DNA of 64,000 nt from Streptomyces sp. NBC_00285 (GTDB lineage: Bacteria; Actinomycetota; Actinomycetes; Streptomycetales; Streptomycetaceae). The position numbers were made by a program, and so were the translations under genes. Positions 40,650 to 49,406 of this stretch are shown piece by piece. Within the stretch, counting starts at the first letter, position 1; every line of letters starts with the position of its first letter. The notes beneath the pieces were generated by a model. It was not told where the DNA came from and made no database searches. It worked only from the letters and a program-made list of their open reading frames with translations. The stretch is from contig NZ_CP108055.1 of assembly GCF_036174265.1 (NCBI RefSeq), positions 1,426,001 to 1,490,000 of the forward strand, in the 5' to 3' direction.

Positions 40650-43600
40650 TCAACTTCCTTTCGGGCAGCGGCTCGTGGGCAGGTCCGCCATGAGCTGTTG
40701 CCACCGGGGTCCGTCCGGTGCCCGGGTCAGCCGGCACACGTCGGCGGCGCGGGCGCCCACGTCGGGATTCCACAGCCTCACGCTGCCGTCGATGCCGCTG
40801 CTGGCCAGGGTCCGCCCGTCCGGGGCGAACGTCACGCCCCACACGGCACTGGTGTGACCGGTGAGGGTGGCCAGCGGCCCCTGCTCCGGCAGGTCCCACA
40901 GCCGCACGGTGCGGTCGTTGCCACTGCTGGCCAGGGTCCGCCCGTCCGGGCTGAAAGCGAGCCCGCGCACCGCTCCGGTGTGCCCGGTGAACGTGGCTGC
41001 CGCCCGGTGCCGGGCGTAGTCCCACAGCCGTATGGTGCCGTCGTTGCCACTGCTGGCCAGGGTCCGCCCGTCCGGGGCGAACACCACGGCGCGCACGGCA
41101 CCGGTGTGCCCGGTGAGCGTGGCGAGCGGCAGCCGCCGGGAAACGTCCCACAACCGCACGGTCAGGTCGTCGCTCGCGCTCGCGAGGGTGCGGCCGTCGC
41201 GGCTGAACGCCACGGCGTTCACGAAGTCGGTGTGTCCGGTGAGGGTGGTCAGCAGCTGCCTGCGGGCCACGTCCCACAACCGGACCGTGCCGTCCGGACC
41301 GGCTGAGGCCAGGGTCCGGCCGTCGGGGGCGAAGGCCACCGAGAACACCGCACCCTTATGTCCCCGCAGCACTCCGAGCGACCGGCGCCCGGCGACGTCC
41401 CACAACCGCACCGCGCCGCCGGAGCCCGCCGAGGCCAGCGTCCGGCCGTCGGGCGCGAACGCCACCGAGAACACCGCACCCTTATGTCCCCGCAGCACTC
41501 CGAGCGGCCGGCGCCCGGGTACGTCCCACAGGCGCACGGTGTGATCCGCGTCGGCGGCGGCCAGCACTCGCCCGTCCGGGCTGAACGCGGCATGCCAGAC
41601 CTCCGTGAACGGGCGTGCCGTCAGCGCCGAGCGGCTCAGGTCCCACAGCACGACGGACTCGTCGAACCCCGCCGTGGCCAGCAGCGTGCCCCGAGGGTCC
41701 AGCGCCACTCCCAGCACGTAGTCGGTGTGCCCCGACAGGGTGGTCGTGATCTGGTGGCTGCGGACGTCCCACAGGCGCACCGCGCCGTCGCCGCCGGCGC
41801 CGATCACCGTGGCGGAGTCGGGGGTGAAGGAAACGGCGTTCACATCGTCGCTGGTGCCCGCGAGGGTGGCGGTGACCCGAAGCTTCGCCCTGTCCCACAG
41901 CCGTACGACGCGGTCGGCGCCGCCCGAGGCGACCGTTCGCCCGTCGGGGGCGAACGCCACGCCCAGGACCTCGGCGGTGTGACCGGCGAGGACGACCGCG
42001 CGCCGGTGCCCGGCCGGGTCCCACAGCCGTACGGTGTGGTCGGAACCGGCCGAGGCCAGGGTCCGTCCGTCGGGGCTGAAGGCCAGGGCGTTGATGCCCT
42101 CCCCGTGGCCCGGGAACGTGACGATCGGCCGGTACCGTCCGCCGGCCCGCCACAGGGTGATCGTGCCGTCCAGACCGGCCGACGCCAGGGTCCGCCCGTC
42201 GGGCGCGTAGGCGACGGCCCGCACCGGGGCGTCGGTGATGAGCGTGGCGACGGCCCGGCGCCCGGTCACGTCCCACACCCGGACGGCGCCACCCGCCGCG
42301 CCCGAAGCACCCGCGGCCAGCGTGCGGCCGTCGGGGCTGAAGGCCACCGAGCGCACCTTGCCGCCGGCGGCGAAGACCGCGGCCCGGCGGTGCTCGTCGG
42401 TCTGCCAGAGCCTGACCGTACCGTCGCTGCTCCCGGTGGCCAGCACCTTGTCCTTCGGCGCGAAGGCGACGGTGTTGACCGGTCCCGAGTGCCCGGTCAG
42501 CCGGCCGGAGAAGTACTGCGCCTGGGTGCTGAGCAGGGCGCCGCGGGCCTCCGTGGTCGGCTCGGTTCGAAACGCCTCGGAGGCGAGCAGCATGGCGGCC
42601 TCCGGCTGCGCGCTCGCCATCGCGGTCGACCGTGCGGCCAGTGACTGAGACAGCGTGACGCGGCTCTGCCGCAGCGCTTCGGTCCGCTGCTGGTAGGCGA
42701 GTCCGCCCGCGGTGACGGTCAGGACCAGCAGCACCGCGAGGACGGCGAGCAGGTGGCGTTGTTTGCGCGCCTGGCGCCGGGCGGACTCCTGGCGCCGGAG
42801 CTCCTCGGCCCGGCTCGCCTCGAAGAACTCCGTTTCCCGCGGGCCGAGTTCGGCCCGGTCCGCCACCTCCCGCGACCATTCGCCGACGGCGGACAGCCGG
42901 GACCCCCGGTAGAGGAGCGACGGGTCGCGCCTCTCGCGCTCCCATTCCGCGGCCGCGTCGGCGAGCTGCTGCCGGATCAGCAGTCCGGCCCGGTCGGCGT
43001 GGATCCAGCCGCGCAGCCTGGGCCAGACGTGCAGCAGCGCCTCGTGGGTGATCTCGACGGTGTCCCGGTCGACCGTGATCAACCGGGCCCGTACGAAGGC
43101 GTCGAGGGCCGCGGTGGCCGCCGCGGGGTCGGGAAGCTGCTCCAGCAGCACCGTGCGGTTCAGCCGGCGCCGGGTCTCCTCGCTTCCGTCGCCGAGCTGG
43201 ACCAGCCGGACCAACGCCTGCCGGATCATGGTCTGTTCGGCGGGATACAGACGGGCGAAGCCGGTCTCCGCCGTCCTCGCGACGGCGCCCTGGATGCCGC
43301 CGCTGCGTTCGTAGCCCGCGATGGTCAGGGTACGGCCGTCCCGGCGCTGCCAGGTGGCCATCAGCGCGTGGGAGAGCAGGGGGAGCGCGCCCGGCGGTGC
43401 GGGCGCCGACTCGTCCCGGTCGGCCGGTCCCGGCGCGCCGTCCGCTCCCTGCGATGCGGCCGTCGGATCCGAGCGCAGTCCCACGTCCCGCAACAGCAGC
43501 TGGACCAGGCCGGGGGCGAGCGAGAGGCCGGCCTGCCGGGCCGGGCGGGTGATCGACTCCCGCAGTTCCCGGACGGTCATCGGCCGCAACACGAACAGTC

Positions 43601-44570
43601 CCGCGGCGAACACCGCGGCCAGCTCGGGATGGTCCAGGCAACGGCCGGTGAAGTCGGCCCGCATCCCGAGGACCACCACCGCCGTCACGTCGCCGGACTC
43701 GGCGCCGTCCGCCGGATCCCGCATCGACAGGGCGCACAGAGCCCGGATGAAGGCGCGCCGTTCGGCCTCGTCCGGGCAGAGGGTGAAGACCTCCTCGAAC
43801 TGGTCCACCAGCAGCGCCAGCCGGGCCGGGGGCGGTTCGCGGTCGTCCCGTCCGTGCTGTGCACGGTCCCCCACCGGGGCCCGGTCCCTCACCCGGGCGA
43901 CCGCGGCGGACAGCCTGGCCGGGTCCTCACGCAGCTCCTCGGCCGTGATGCCCAGATCCGCGCCCAGCGCCTTGGACGTCCGTGACAGGAGTTCGTCGAG
44001 GGGGCGGGCCGTGGGAGTGAGGGCCACGACCGGCCACTCGCGCGACCCGGCCATCGGCAGCGCGCCGTTGCGCAACGCGGGGACGAGGCCGGCGTTGAGC
44101 AGTGACGACTTGCCCGCCCCCGACGGCGCCACCAGCAACAGCGGTCCGTTGCCCACCCGTTCGAAGAGTCGGTCCACCAGCGCGACGGTCGCACGCTCAC
44201 GTCCGAAGAAGCGGTGGGCGTCCTGCGCGGTGAAGGCGGCCAGCCCCCGGTAGGGGCACTCCTGCCCCTGCTCCCGCGGCCGCTCGGACCCCTCGGCGGC
44301 CGGGACCTCCCGCAACAGGCGTAAGAGGGTGCCGCCCGCGCGCAGCGCCTCGTCGCAACGGCGAGCGACATCCGGTGTGACCGGCTTGCTCCCGTTCTCG
44401 ATCTTGCTCAGGTAGCCCTTGCTGTAGTGCACCCGCTGGGCCAGTGCGGTGAGTGACAGTCCGCTCCGGTTTCTGAGACGTCTCAGCTCGGAGGGGAAGT
44501 CCGGCGCACTGTCGCCGGTTCTGCCCCCGTCGGCCCCTTCGTCACCCTGGTCCCCCGTCGCGTGCGGCAT
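40650..44570 (-). CDS. XRE-nSTAND-TM-WD40 protein (14 WD repeats)
   Basis: 1306 residues from the ATG at 44570; a GTG at 44627 would add 19. The order is: XRE helix-turn-helix (FPSELRRLRNRSGLSLTALA, HYSKGYLSKIENG; residues 25-75), nSTAND1 ATPase (CPYRGLAAFTAQDAHRFFGRE, Walker A VAPSGAGKSSLLNAGL, Walker B ARLALLVDQFEEVFTL), a helical region, one membrane span (HLLAVLAVLLVLTVTAGGLAY, about residue 650), then 14 WD40 repeats counted by their R-L-W-D ends, enough for two seven-bladed propellers. STAND NTPases act as signal-triggered switches; the propellers probably sense. The DNA-binding end and the propellers would lie on opposite sides of the membrane or the span may be a hinge. Convergent with gudD and divergent from a small secreted protein gene. 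Confidence 0.9.
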   Translation of the reverse strand: MPHATGDQGDEGADGGRTGDSAPDFPSELRRLRNRSGLSLTALAQRVHYSKGYLSKIENGSKPVTPDVARRCDEALRAGGTLLRLLREVPAAEGSERPREQGQECPYRGLAAFTAQDAHRFFGRERATVALVDRLFERVGNGPLLLVAPSGAGKSSLLNAGLVPALRNGALPMAGSREWPVVALTPTARPLDELLSRTSKALGADLGITAEELREDPARLSAAVARVRDRAPVGDRAQHGRDDREPPPARLALLVDQFEEVFTLCPDEAERRAFIRALCALSMRDPADGAESGDVTAVVVLGMRADFTGRCLDHPELAAVFAAGLFVLRPMTVRELRESITRPARQAGLSLAPGLVQLLLRDVGLRSDPTAASQGADGAPGPADRDESAPAPPGALPLLSHALMATWQRRDGRTLTIAGYERSGGIQGAVARTAETGFARLYPAEQTMIRQALVRLVQLGDGSEETRRRLNRTVLLEQLPDPAAATAALDAFVRARLITVDRDTVEITHEALLHVWPRLRGWIHADRAGLLIRQQLADAAAEWERERRDPSLLYRGSRLSAVGEWSREVADRAELGPRETEFFEASRAEELRRQESARRQARKQRHLLAVLAVLLVLTVTAGGLAYQQRTEALRQSRVTLSQSLAARSTAMASAQPEAAMLLASEAFRTEPTTEARGALLSTQAQYFSGRLTGHSGPVNTVAFAPKDKVLATGSSDGTVRLWQTDEHRRAAVFAAGGKVRSVAFSPDGRTLAAGASGAAGGAVRVWDVTGRRAVATLITDAPVRAVAYAPDGRTLASAGLDGTITLWRAGGRYRPIVTFPGHGEGINALAFSPDGRTLASAGSDHTVRLWDPAGHRRAVVLAGHTAEVLGVAFAPDGRTVASGGADRVVRLWDRAKLRVTATLAGTSDDVNAVSFTPDSATVIGAGGDGAVRLWDVRSHQITTTLSGHTDYVLGVALDPRGTLLATAGFDESVVLWDLSRSALTARPFTEVWHAAFSPDGRVLAAADADHTVRLWDVPGRRPLGVLRGHKGAVFSVAFAPDGRTLASAGSGGAVRLWDVAGRRSLGVLRGHKGAVFSVAFAPDGRTLASAGPDGTVRLWDVARRQLLTTLTGHTDFVNAVAFSRDGRTLASASDDLTVRLWDVSRRLPLATLTGHTGAVRAVVFAPDGRTLASSGNDGTIRLWDYARHRAAATFTGHTGAVRGLAFSPDGRTLASSGNDRTVRLWDLPEQGPLATLTGHTSAVWGVTFAPDGRTLASSGIDGSVRLWNPDVGARAADVCRLTRAPDGPRWQQLMADLPTSRCPKGS
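41335..41506 (-). repeat. Recent duplication of a WD40 blade
   Basis: The 46 bases from 41335 recur exactly at 41461-41506, an offset of 126 bp or 42 residues, one WD repeat. Both copies encode R-P-L/S-L-G-V-L-R-G-H-K-G-A-V-F-S-V-A. Exact DNA identity points to a recent duplication or gene conversion. Confidence 0.85.
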
Positions 44571-44687
44571 CTCAACCACGCCACCTCTCCACGGCGGTCC
44601 GCGTCCCCCGTCGGTCACGCCTCGCACCGCCGCCCCATGTCCACGCTACCGCCGGGTCAGTTGGGGCACCGGCGGCGATCAGAGGCG

Positions 44688-44731
44688 GGTGTTTCCCTGT
44701 TTCCCATTGCCGGAGGTCGACGGGAAACACC
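44688..44731. promoter_or_regulatory. Long inverted repeat in divergent promoter region
   Basis: GGTGTTTCCC at 44688-44697 and its exact complement GGGAAACACC at 44722-44731, 24 nt apart, with an extra direct copy of GTTTCCC at 44699-44705. It lies between the XRE-nSTAND gene and the secreted protein gene and could be a dimeric operator or an RNA stem. Confidence 0.55.
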
Positions 44732-44819
44732 TCGACATGCCCATGGCCTGGGCCGAAGGCTCGGAACGCGAGTCGGCCACCGAGCCGGCTCCCGCAGAGG
44801 ATCTTCCAGGGAGGGAACC

Positions 44820-45284
44820 ATGAGGACCCGTACTCTTTCGGCCGTTGTGGCCGGAGCGGCCACCGGCACGCTCCTGCTGACCGGTGTCGGCACGGCCACG
44901 GCCGCACCGGTGAAGTCGGACCACCACAGCAAGGCCTCCGCACCCGCCACGACCAAGGCTGCCGCCACTCCGGCCAGGGCGGCCTGGGACGGCTACGTCT
45001 ACCTCTACTACAGCACCGCCTCCAACAGTGCCTGGGCCTCCTTCTACGGCCCCGTCCCGGACTTCGCCGGATACACCTTCGACCACGGCGTCGACGGGTA
45101 CGGCCAGCGCGTGAAGAACAACGTCAACCGGGCGTGGAACAACGACGCGTCCTGGGCCGCGAACATTTGGTACAACGAGAACTACACGGGCGCGGTGGAC
45201 ACCCTGTACCCGGGCGAGTCACGCCAGTTGAAGGTCGGGGTGCGCAACGACAACGCCTCGCTGAACTGGACCTACGTGGGCTGA
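44820..45284 (+). CDS. Small secreted protein, I36-inhibitor/crystallin-like
   Basis: 154 residues. Sec signal peptide (MRTRTLSAVVAGAATGTLLLTG, cleavage near ATA-AP), a Lys/Ala/Thr-rich linker, then about 95 residues with the pattern Q-R-V-K-N-N-V-N-R-A-W-N-N-D-A-S-W and W-Y-N-E-N-Y-T-G ... Y-P-G-E, which resembles the beta/gamma-crystallin-type fold of peptidase inhibitor family I36. It has none of the Cys residues often found in I36 proteins. It may be a protease inhibitor or cell-surface protein. The ATG follows GGGAGGGAA. Divergent from the XRE-nSTAND gene across an inverted repeat. Confidence 0.75.
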   Translation: MRTRTLSAVVAGAATGTLLLTGVGTATAAPVKSDHHSKASAPATTKAAATPARAAWDGYVYLYYSTASNSAWASFYGPVPDFAGYTFDHGVDGYGQRVKNNVNRAWNNDASWAANIWYNENYTGAVDTLYPGESRQLKVGVRNDNASLNWTYVG

Positions 45285-45390
45285 CCCAGGTGCGCGTGGC
45301 GGCGGGCCGCGGAGACGGTACGACTCCCTCCCGGCCCTCCGCTGTCCCGGCTCACCCCCGTCATCCGACCGTCCTCAGGAGGAGACGTCC

Positions 45391-46410
45391 ATGCGCATGC
45401 CCTCAACAGCCCATGGCGGAAGGGGTGTTCGCGCCGCCACGGCTCTCGGCATCCTGGCCGGCCTGGTCGCCGTCACCGGTTGTTCGGACGGAACCGGAGC
45501 AGCCGCCGACCGACCGCGGGAGTCCGCCACGACACATCAGGGCAGCGCGGCCGGACAGACACCGCCTCCGGTACCCGGGACGCCGGTCCTCCTCGGCGTG
45601 CGGTCGCTGGTCCTGCCGATCGAGCCGTATCTGTTCACCAACCGCCAGATGACCGGCATCCTCCGTGCCCGGCAGGCACTGGTGACCCCGTGCATGCGCC
45701 GGTTCGGCATCGACTGGCCCGCCTCCGGCCCCAAGCCGGATGCCGGCACCGCAGCGGCTCCTGGCATGAAGAACGCGGCCAACATGTCACGCCGCTACGG
45801 CATCACGGATCCGGCCGACGCGGCACGCCACGGATACCACCTCGTACCCGACGCCCGGCAGCGGACCACCAAAGACCCGTCGGCCCGTCCACCGGACGCC
45901 GACACCCTGGCCGTGCTGACCGGACGTACCGCCGAGGGCGCTCCGGGCCCGGCCCGCCACCACGGCCGGGCCATACCGGAGGGCGGCTGCCAGGGGCAGG
46001 CGACCGCGCGTATTTCCGGCGGTCCGCAGCGGCTGGGCAACGACCAACTGGCCAGTGAGATCAACGTCGTCAGCTACCAGCGGTCGACGACCGACCCCCG
46101 TGTCACGTCGGTCTTCCGCGCCTGGTCGGCTTGTATGCGCGAGCGCGGCTACTCCTACGCCGCGCCCACCGAGGCCCCCGGCAAGGACCCGCGGTTCACG
46201 GGACCGGAACCCACTCGGGCGGAGATCGCGCTGGCGCGCGCGGATGTCGCGTGCAAGCGGGACACCAACGTGATCGGCGTCTGGTTCACCGTGGACGCCG
46301 CCTACCAGCGGCAGATGATGGCCTCGAAGGCCCAGGAACTCGCTCGCGCGAGGAACGTCATCCGCACCCAGACGGCGACCGCGGAACGCCTCCTGAACGA
46401 CGGTCCCTGA
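45391..46410 (+). CDS. Putative lipoprotein of unknown function
   Basis: 339 residues. A signal peptide with lipobox VTGC (about Cys31) and a Ser/Thr/Gly-rich linker indicate a membrane-anchored exported protein. The mature region contains ACMRERGYSY and LARADVACKRDTNVIGVWFTVDAAYQ near the C-terminus; proteins with this Cys pair and R-G-Y motif are common exported lipoproteins of Streptomyces with no assigned function. It is not clear whether the Cys residues (CMRRFG, GGCQG, ACMRE, ACKRD) form disulfides. AGGAGGAG precedes the ATG. Same strand as the small secreted protein, about 100 bp downstream. Confidence 0.8.
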   Translation: MRMPSTAHGGRGVRAATALGILAGLVAVTGCSDGTGAAADRPRESATTHQGSAAGQTPPPVPGTPVLLGVRSLVLPIEPYLFTNRQMTGILRARQALVTPCMRRFGIDWPASGPKPDAGTAAAPGMKNAANMSRRYGITDPADAARHGYHLVPDARQRTTKDPSARPPDADTLAVLTGRTAEGAPGPARHHGRAIPEGGCQGQATARISGGPQRLGNDQLASEINVVSYQRSTTDPRVTSVFRAWSACMRERGYSYAAPTEAPGKDPRFTGPEPTRAEIALARADVACKRDTNVIGVWFTVDAAYQRQMMASKAQELARARNVIRTQTATAERLLNDGP

Positions 46411-46577
46411 AGGCGCCGACGGTCACGGGGGACGCCCGGCTCACGAAACGGCTCGATGCACGGCACCTCGGCACCCGGCTGGGGTGTTTCACCGCCGCAG
46501 CCGGAACGTCACGCGATCGACTGCCGCAGAAGATCCACCGGTGCTTCAATGTCAGCCCCGGGTGGAGGAGCGGCGGC

Positions 46578-47633
46578 ATGGGTGCGGAGTCGGGCGGAGT
46601 CCTGGTCACCGGCGGCAGCGGATTCGTCGGGAGTCATCTGGTACGGCGGCTGCTGGAACGCGGCTACGAGGTGCACACCACCGTGCGCAGCCTCACGAAC
46701 GCGGCCAAGGTGGCGCCGTTGCGGGAGTTGGCGGCGGAGTTTCCCGGCCGGCTGACGCTGTTCGAGGCGGACCTGCTGACCGAGGGCTCCTTCGACGAGG
46801 CCATGGCGGGCTGCCGTGTCGTCTTCCACGTGGCCTCGCCGTTCTTCATGCCGGAGAAGATCAAGGACGGCCAGAAGGACATGGTCGACCCGGCCCTGAC
46901 CGGCACCCGCAACGTCCTGGCCGCCATCGAGCGGACCCCGACGGCGGAGCGGCTGGTGTTCACCTCCACCGTCGGCGCGATCTTCGGCGACTACGCCGAC
47001 GTGCGCGACATGGACGGGCAGATCCTGTCGGAGAGGTACTTCAACACCTCCAGCACGGTGGAGAACAACCCGTACCACTACGCCAAGACGGTCGCCGAGC
47101 GCGCGGCCTGGGACGCGGAGGCCGCGCAGGACCGCTGGCGCATGGTGTCCGTCAACCCCGGCCTGATCCTGGGCCCGTCGCTCGCGCCCGCCTCCGAGTC
47201 CGGCAGCCTCTTCCTCCTGGAGGAGCTCTTCAAGGGCTACTTCTTCTACGGCGCCCCGGACTTCAGCTTCACCACGGTGGACGTCCGTGACGTGGCCGAC
47301 GCGCACATCGCGGCCGCCGAGAAGCCCGACGCGAAGGGCCGGTACATCCTGGCCGCGGAGACGATGACGTCGTTCCACGACATGGCCCGCATCATCCGCA
47401 CTCGCCACCCCCGCGGCCTGCGCATCCCTCGCACCGCGCTCCCGCACTGGCCGGTGCGCGTCCTGGGCCCCGCCTTCGGCCTCACCCAGGACTACATTCG
47501 CAAGCACCTCGGCATCCGCTTCCGGGTGGACAACAGCCGCAGTGTGCACGAACTCGGCATCACCTACCGCCCGGTCGAGGAAACGGTCCTCGACCACTAC
47601 CGGACCTGGCTCGGGCAGCGGGGCACACGATGA
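46578..47633 (+). CDS. Extended SDR, dihydroflavonol-reductase-like
   Basis: 351 residues. NAD(P)-binding glycine motif VTGGSGFVGSHLVRRLLERGYEV at the N-terminus and catalytic YHYAKTVAE (YxxxK) near residue 168; FVFTSTVGA-type segment LVFTSTVGAIFGDYADV supplies the active Ser/Thr. The sequence VVFHVASPFFMPEKIKDGQKDMVDPALTGTRNVLAAI is typical of the dihydroflavonol-4-reductase/cinnamyl-CoA-reductase group, which reduce ketones or aldehydes. The substrate is unknown. GGAGGAG precedes the ATG at 46578; the longer frame overlaps the lipoprotein gene. Not obviously linked to its neighbours. Confidence 0.9.
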   Translation: MGAESGGVLVTGGSGFVGSHLVRRLLERGYEVHTTVRSLTNAAKVAPLRELAAEFPGRLTLFEADLLTEGSFDEAMAGCRVVFHVASPFFMPEKIKDGQKDMVDPALTGTRNVLAAIERTPTAERLVFTSTVGAIFGDYADVRDMDGQILSERYFNTSSTVENNPYHYAKTVAERAAWDAEAAQDRWRMVSVNPGLILGPSLAPASESGSLFLLEELFKGYFFYGAPDFSFTTVDVRDVADAHIAAAEKPDAKGRYILAAETMTSFHDMARIIRTRHPRGLRIPRTALPHWPVRVLGPAFGLTQDYIRKHLGIRFRVDNSRSVHELGITYRPVEETVLDHYRTWLGQRGTR

Positions 47634-47771
47634 TCCGTATCGGAAGCGCCGACCCTTACGCGACGAAGGTCACAGGTACATCTCACACTTTTCACACTTC
47701 AATCTTCACGCGAGCCACACAAGTTGGCTAAGTTGACGAGCGAACAGCACGACGGAAGGGGCACATCTTTC

Positions 47772-49406
47772 ATGGCGCCGGATCGCACTTCGCGCAATGG
47801 AGGGTTCGGCCTCCCGGCCAAGCGCAACTCCGCGCTGGCCACGGCCGCGATGGCCTCGGCGGCGCTTCTCTCCCAGACCGGGAACGCCTCCGCGGACGAG
47901 GCGCCGAGCCCCGACGAGGTGAACCGGCGGATCACCAACCTCTACGACCGCGCCGAGAACGACTCCGGCACCTACAACGCCACGCGCGCTGCCGCGACGG
48001 CGTCGAGCCCGCGCGGCCGTACGGCGTCGGGGACCGGCGACGGCCGCGGATCCGGCAGCGAGCCCAGCCTGGATGCCATCGCCCGGCAGTGGTACGGCGT
48101 GGCCCGCGCGAAGCTGGGCCCGTTCGTCGAAGCGACACTGCCTGCCGACCGGGCCCCCCGGCCTGCCGAGCCACGGCGCCCACGGGCGGCGGAGGCCCCC
48201 GCCGCCCGTGAACCGAAGGCTGCCGAACGGCCCGTTCCGGAGCTCACCGCCAGGCCCGTCCTCGCGCTGCCGAGCGCACCGCGGACGGCACCGGCCGCGC
48301 TCACCGCCGCACCGGACCCTTCGCCCATGTGGGCGCCGGAGCCCATCCCGCAGAACCTCTCCGGCACCGGCGAAATGCCCACCGTGGGCACCCGGCAGGC
48401 CGACGCGGGATTCCCGGAGTACCCCGCGCAGACCGGCACCGGCCTCCCGGAGTACGGCGCGCAACCCGGCAGCGGTTTCCCGGAGTACACCACCCAGGTC
48501 GGCAGCGGCTTCCCGGAGTACGGCGGTCAACTCGGCACGGGCCTGCCGGAGTACACCGCGCAGGTCGGTACGGCGATGCCCGGGTACAGCGGACAGCTCG
48601 GCACGGCGGTGCCCGCCGAGTACACCGCGCAGAGCACCGGACTCCCCGAGTACTCAGGCCAGTTCAACACCGGCTTCGCCGAGACCACCGGCCAGTTCGG
48701 CACCGGACTTCCCGAAGCAACCGGCGCCTACAGCACCGGTCTTCCCGAATACACCGGCCAGTTCGGCGGGGGGCTCCCTCAGAACACCGGCCAGTTCAGC
48801 GCCGTTCCGTCCGACTACACCGGCCAAGCCACCACAGGCTTCCCCGACTACACCGCGGGTTTCGGCACCCCGCTCGCCGCACTCGCGTCCCCGTCGGTCG
48901 ATTCAAGCCAGGCCGTCCCGATCGTCGCGCAGCCCATCCCGTTCATCCCGGCCCCCCGCGCTCCCGAGCCGGAGTGGCAGGCACCGCAGCCGATCCCGGC
49001 CCCCGTGGACCCCGCCTCCGCGCTGCCCTCCGCCGACCCCGGGTACGACTCGAAGGTCATCCAGGTGCTCGCCTTCGCCCGCTCCCAGATCGGGAAGCCC
49101 TGCGTGTGGGGTGCGGCGGGCCCGGGTTCGTACGACAACTCGGGTCTCACCCAGGCCGCCTGGAAGGTGGCCGGCGTCTCGCTGCCCCGCACGGCCGTCG
49201 GCCAGGCGAACTACGGCACGGCGGTCGAGCTCTACGCCATGCAACCCGGTGACCTGGTCTTCTTCCAGGACGACTTGAGCCATGTCGGCCTGTGCACCGG
49301 AAACGGCATGATGATCCACGCGCCGGGCCCGGGGTCGTCCATCCGCGAGGAGTCGATCTACCCGACCGGCGAGTCGATCATCCGCGGCGCGGTCCGGCCC
49401 GCGTGA
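47772..49406 (+). CDS. Secreted NlpC/P60-fold protein lacking catalytic Cys, with 11-residue repeats
   Basis: 544 residues. A signal peptide (KRNSALATAAMASAALLSQT, cleavage near NASA-D) is followed by an Ala/Pro/Arg-rich spacer, then residues 211-366 as about 14 copies of an 11-residue repeat (G-T-G-L-P-E-Y-T-A-Q-V style), a Pro-rich linker and a C-terminal NlpC/P60 domain. In that domain the usual YDCSGL is YDNSGL: Asn456 replaces the nucleophile Cys (codon AAC), while His504 (LSHVGLC) and His516 (MIHAP) remain. A peptidoglycan endopeptidase without its Cys should be inactive, so a binding or scaffolding role at the cell wall is likely. The ATG at 47772 has GGAAGGGG upstream; a TTG 48 bases earlier is less likely. 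Confidence 0.9.
   Translation: MAPDRTSRNGGFGLPAKRNSALATAAMASAALLSQTGNASADEAPSPDEVNRRITNLYDRAENDSGTYNATRAAATASSPRGRTASGTGDGRGSGSEPSLDAIARQWYGVARAKLGPFVEATLPADRAPRPAEPRRPRAAEAPAAREPKAAERPVPELTARPVLALPSAPRTAPAALTAAPDPSPMWAPEPIPQNLSGTGEMPTVGTRQADAGFPEYPAQTGTGLPEYGAQPGSGFPEYTTQVGSGFPEYGGQLGTGLPEYTAQVGTAMPGYSGQLGTAVPAEYTAQSTGLPEYSGQFNTGFAETTGQFGTGLPEATGAYSTGLPEYTGQFGGGLPQNTGQFSAVPSDYTGQATTGFPDYTAGFGTPLAALASPSVDSSQAVPIVAQPIPFIPAPRAPEPEWQAPQPIPAPVDPASALPSADPGYDSKVIQVLAFARSQIGKPCVWGAAGPGSYDNSGLTQAAWKVAGVSLPRTAVGQANYGTAVELYAMQPGDLVFFQDDLSHVGLCTGNGMMIHAPGPGSSIREESIYPTGESIIRGAVRPA
48403..48870 (+). repeat. Array of about fourteen 33-bp coding repeats
   Basis: Imperfect tandem repeats encoding 11-residue units of the form G-[TS]-G-[LF]-P-E-Y-[TG]-[AG]-Q-x; the best preserved are GTGLPEYTAQV and STGLPEYTGQF. 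The middle and end copies have drifted (NTGFAETTGQF, TTGFPDYTAGF). It is inside the NlpC/P60-like gene and in frame throughout. Confidence 0.9.

Noticed and set aside
48403..48870. Repeat array as a possible CRISPR
   Set aside because: The units are in-frame coding repeats without distinct spacers, inside a secreted protein gene.
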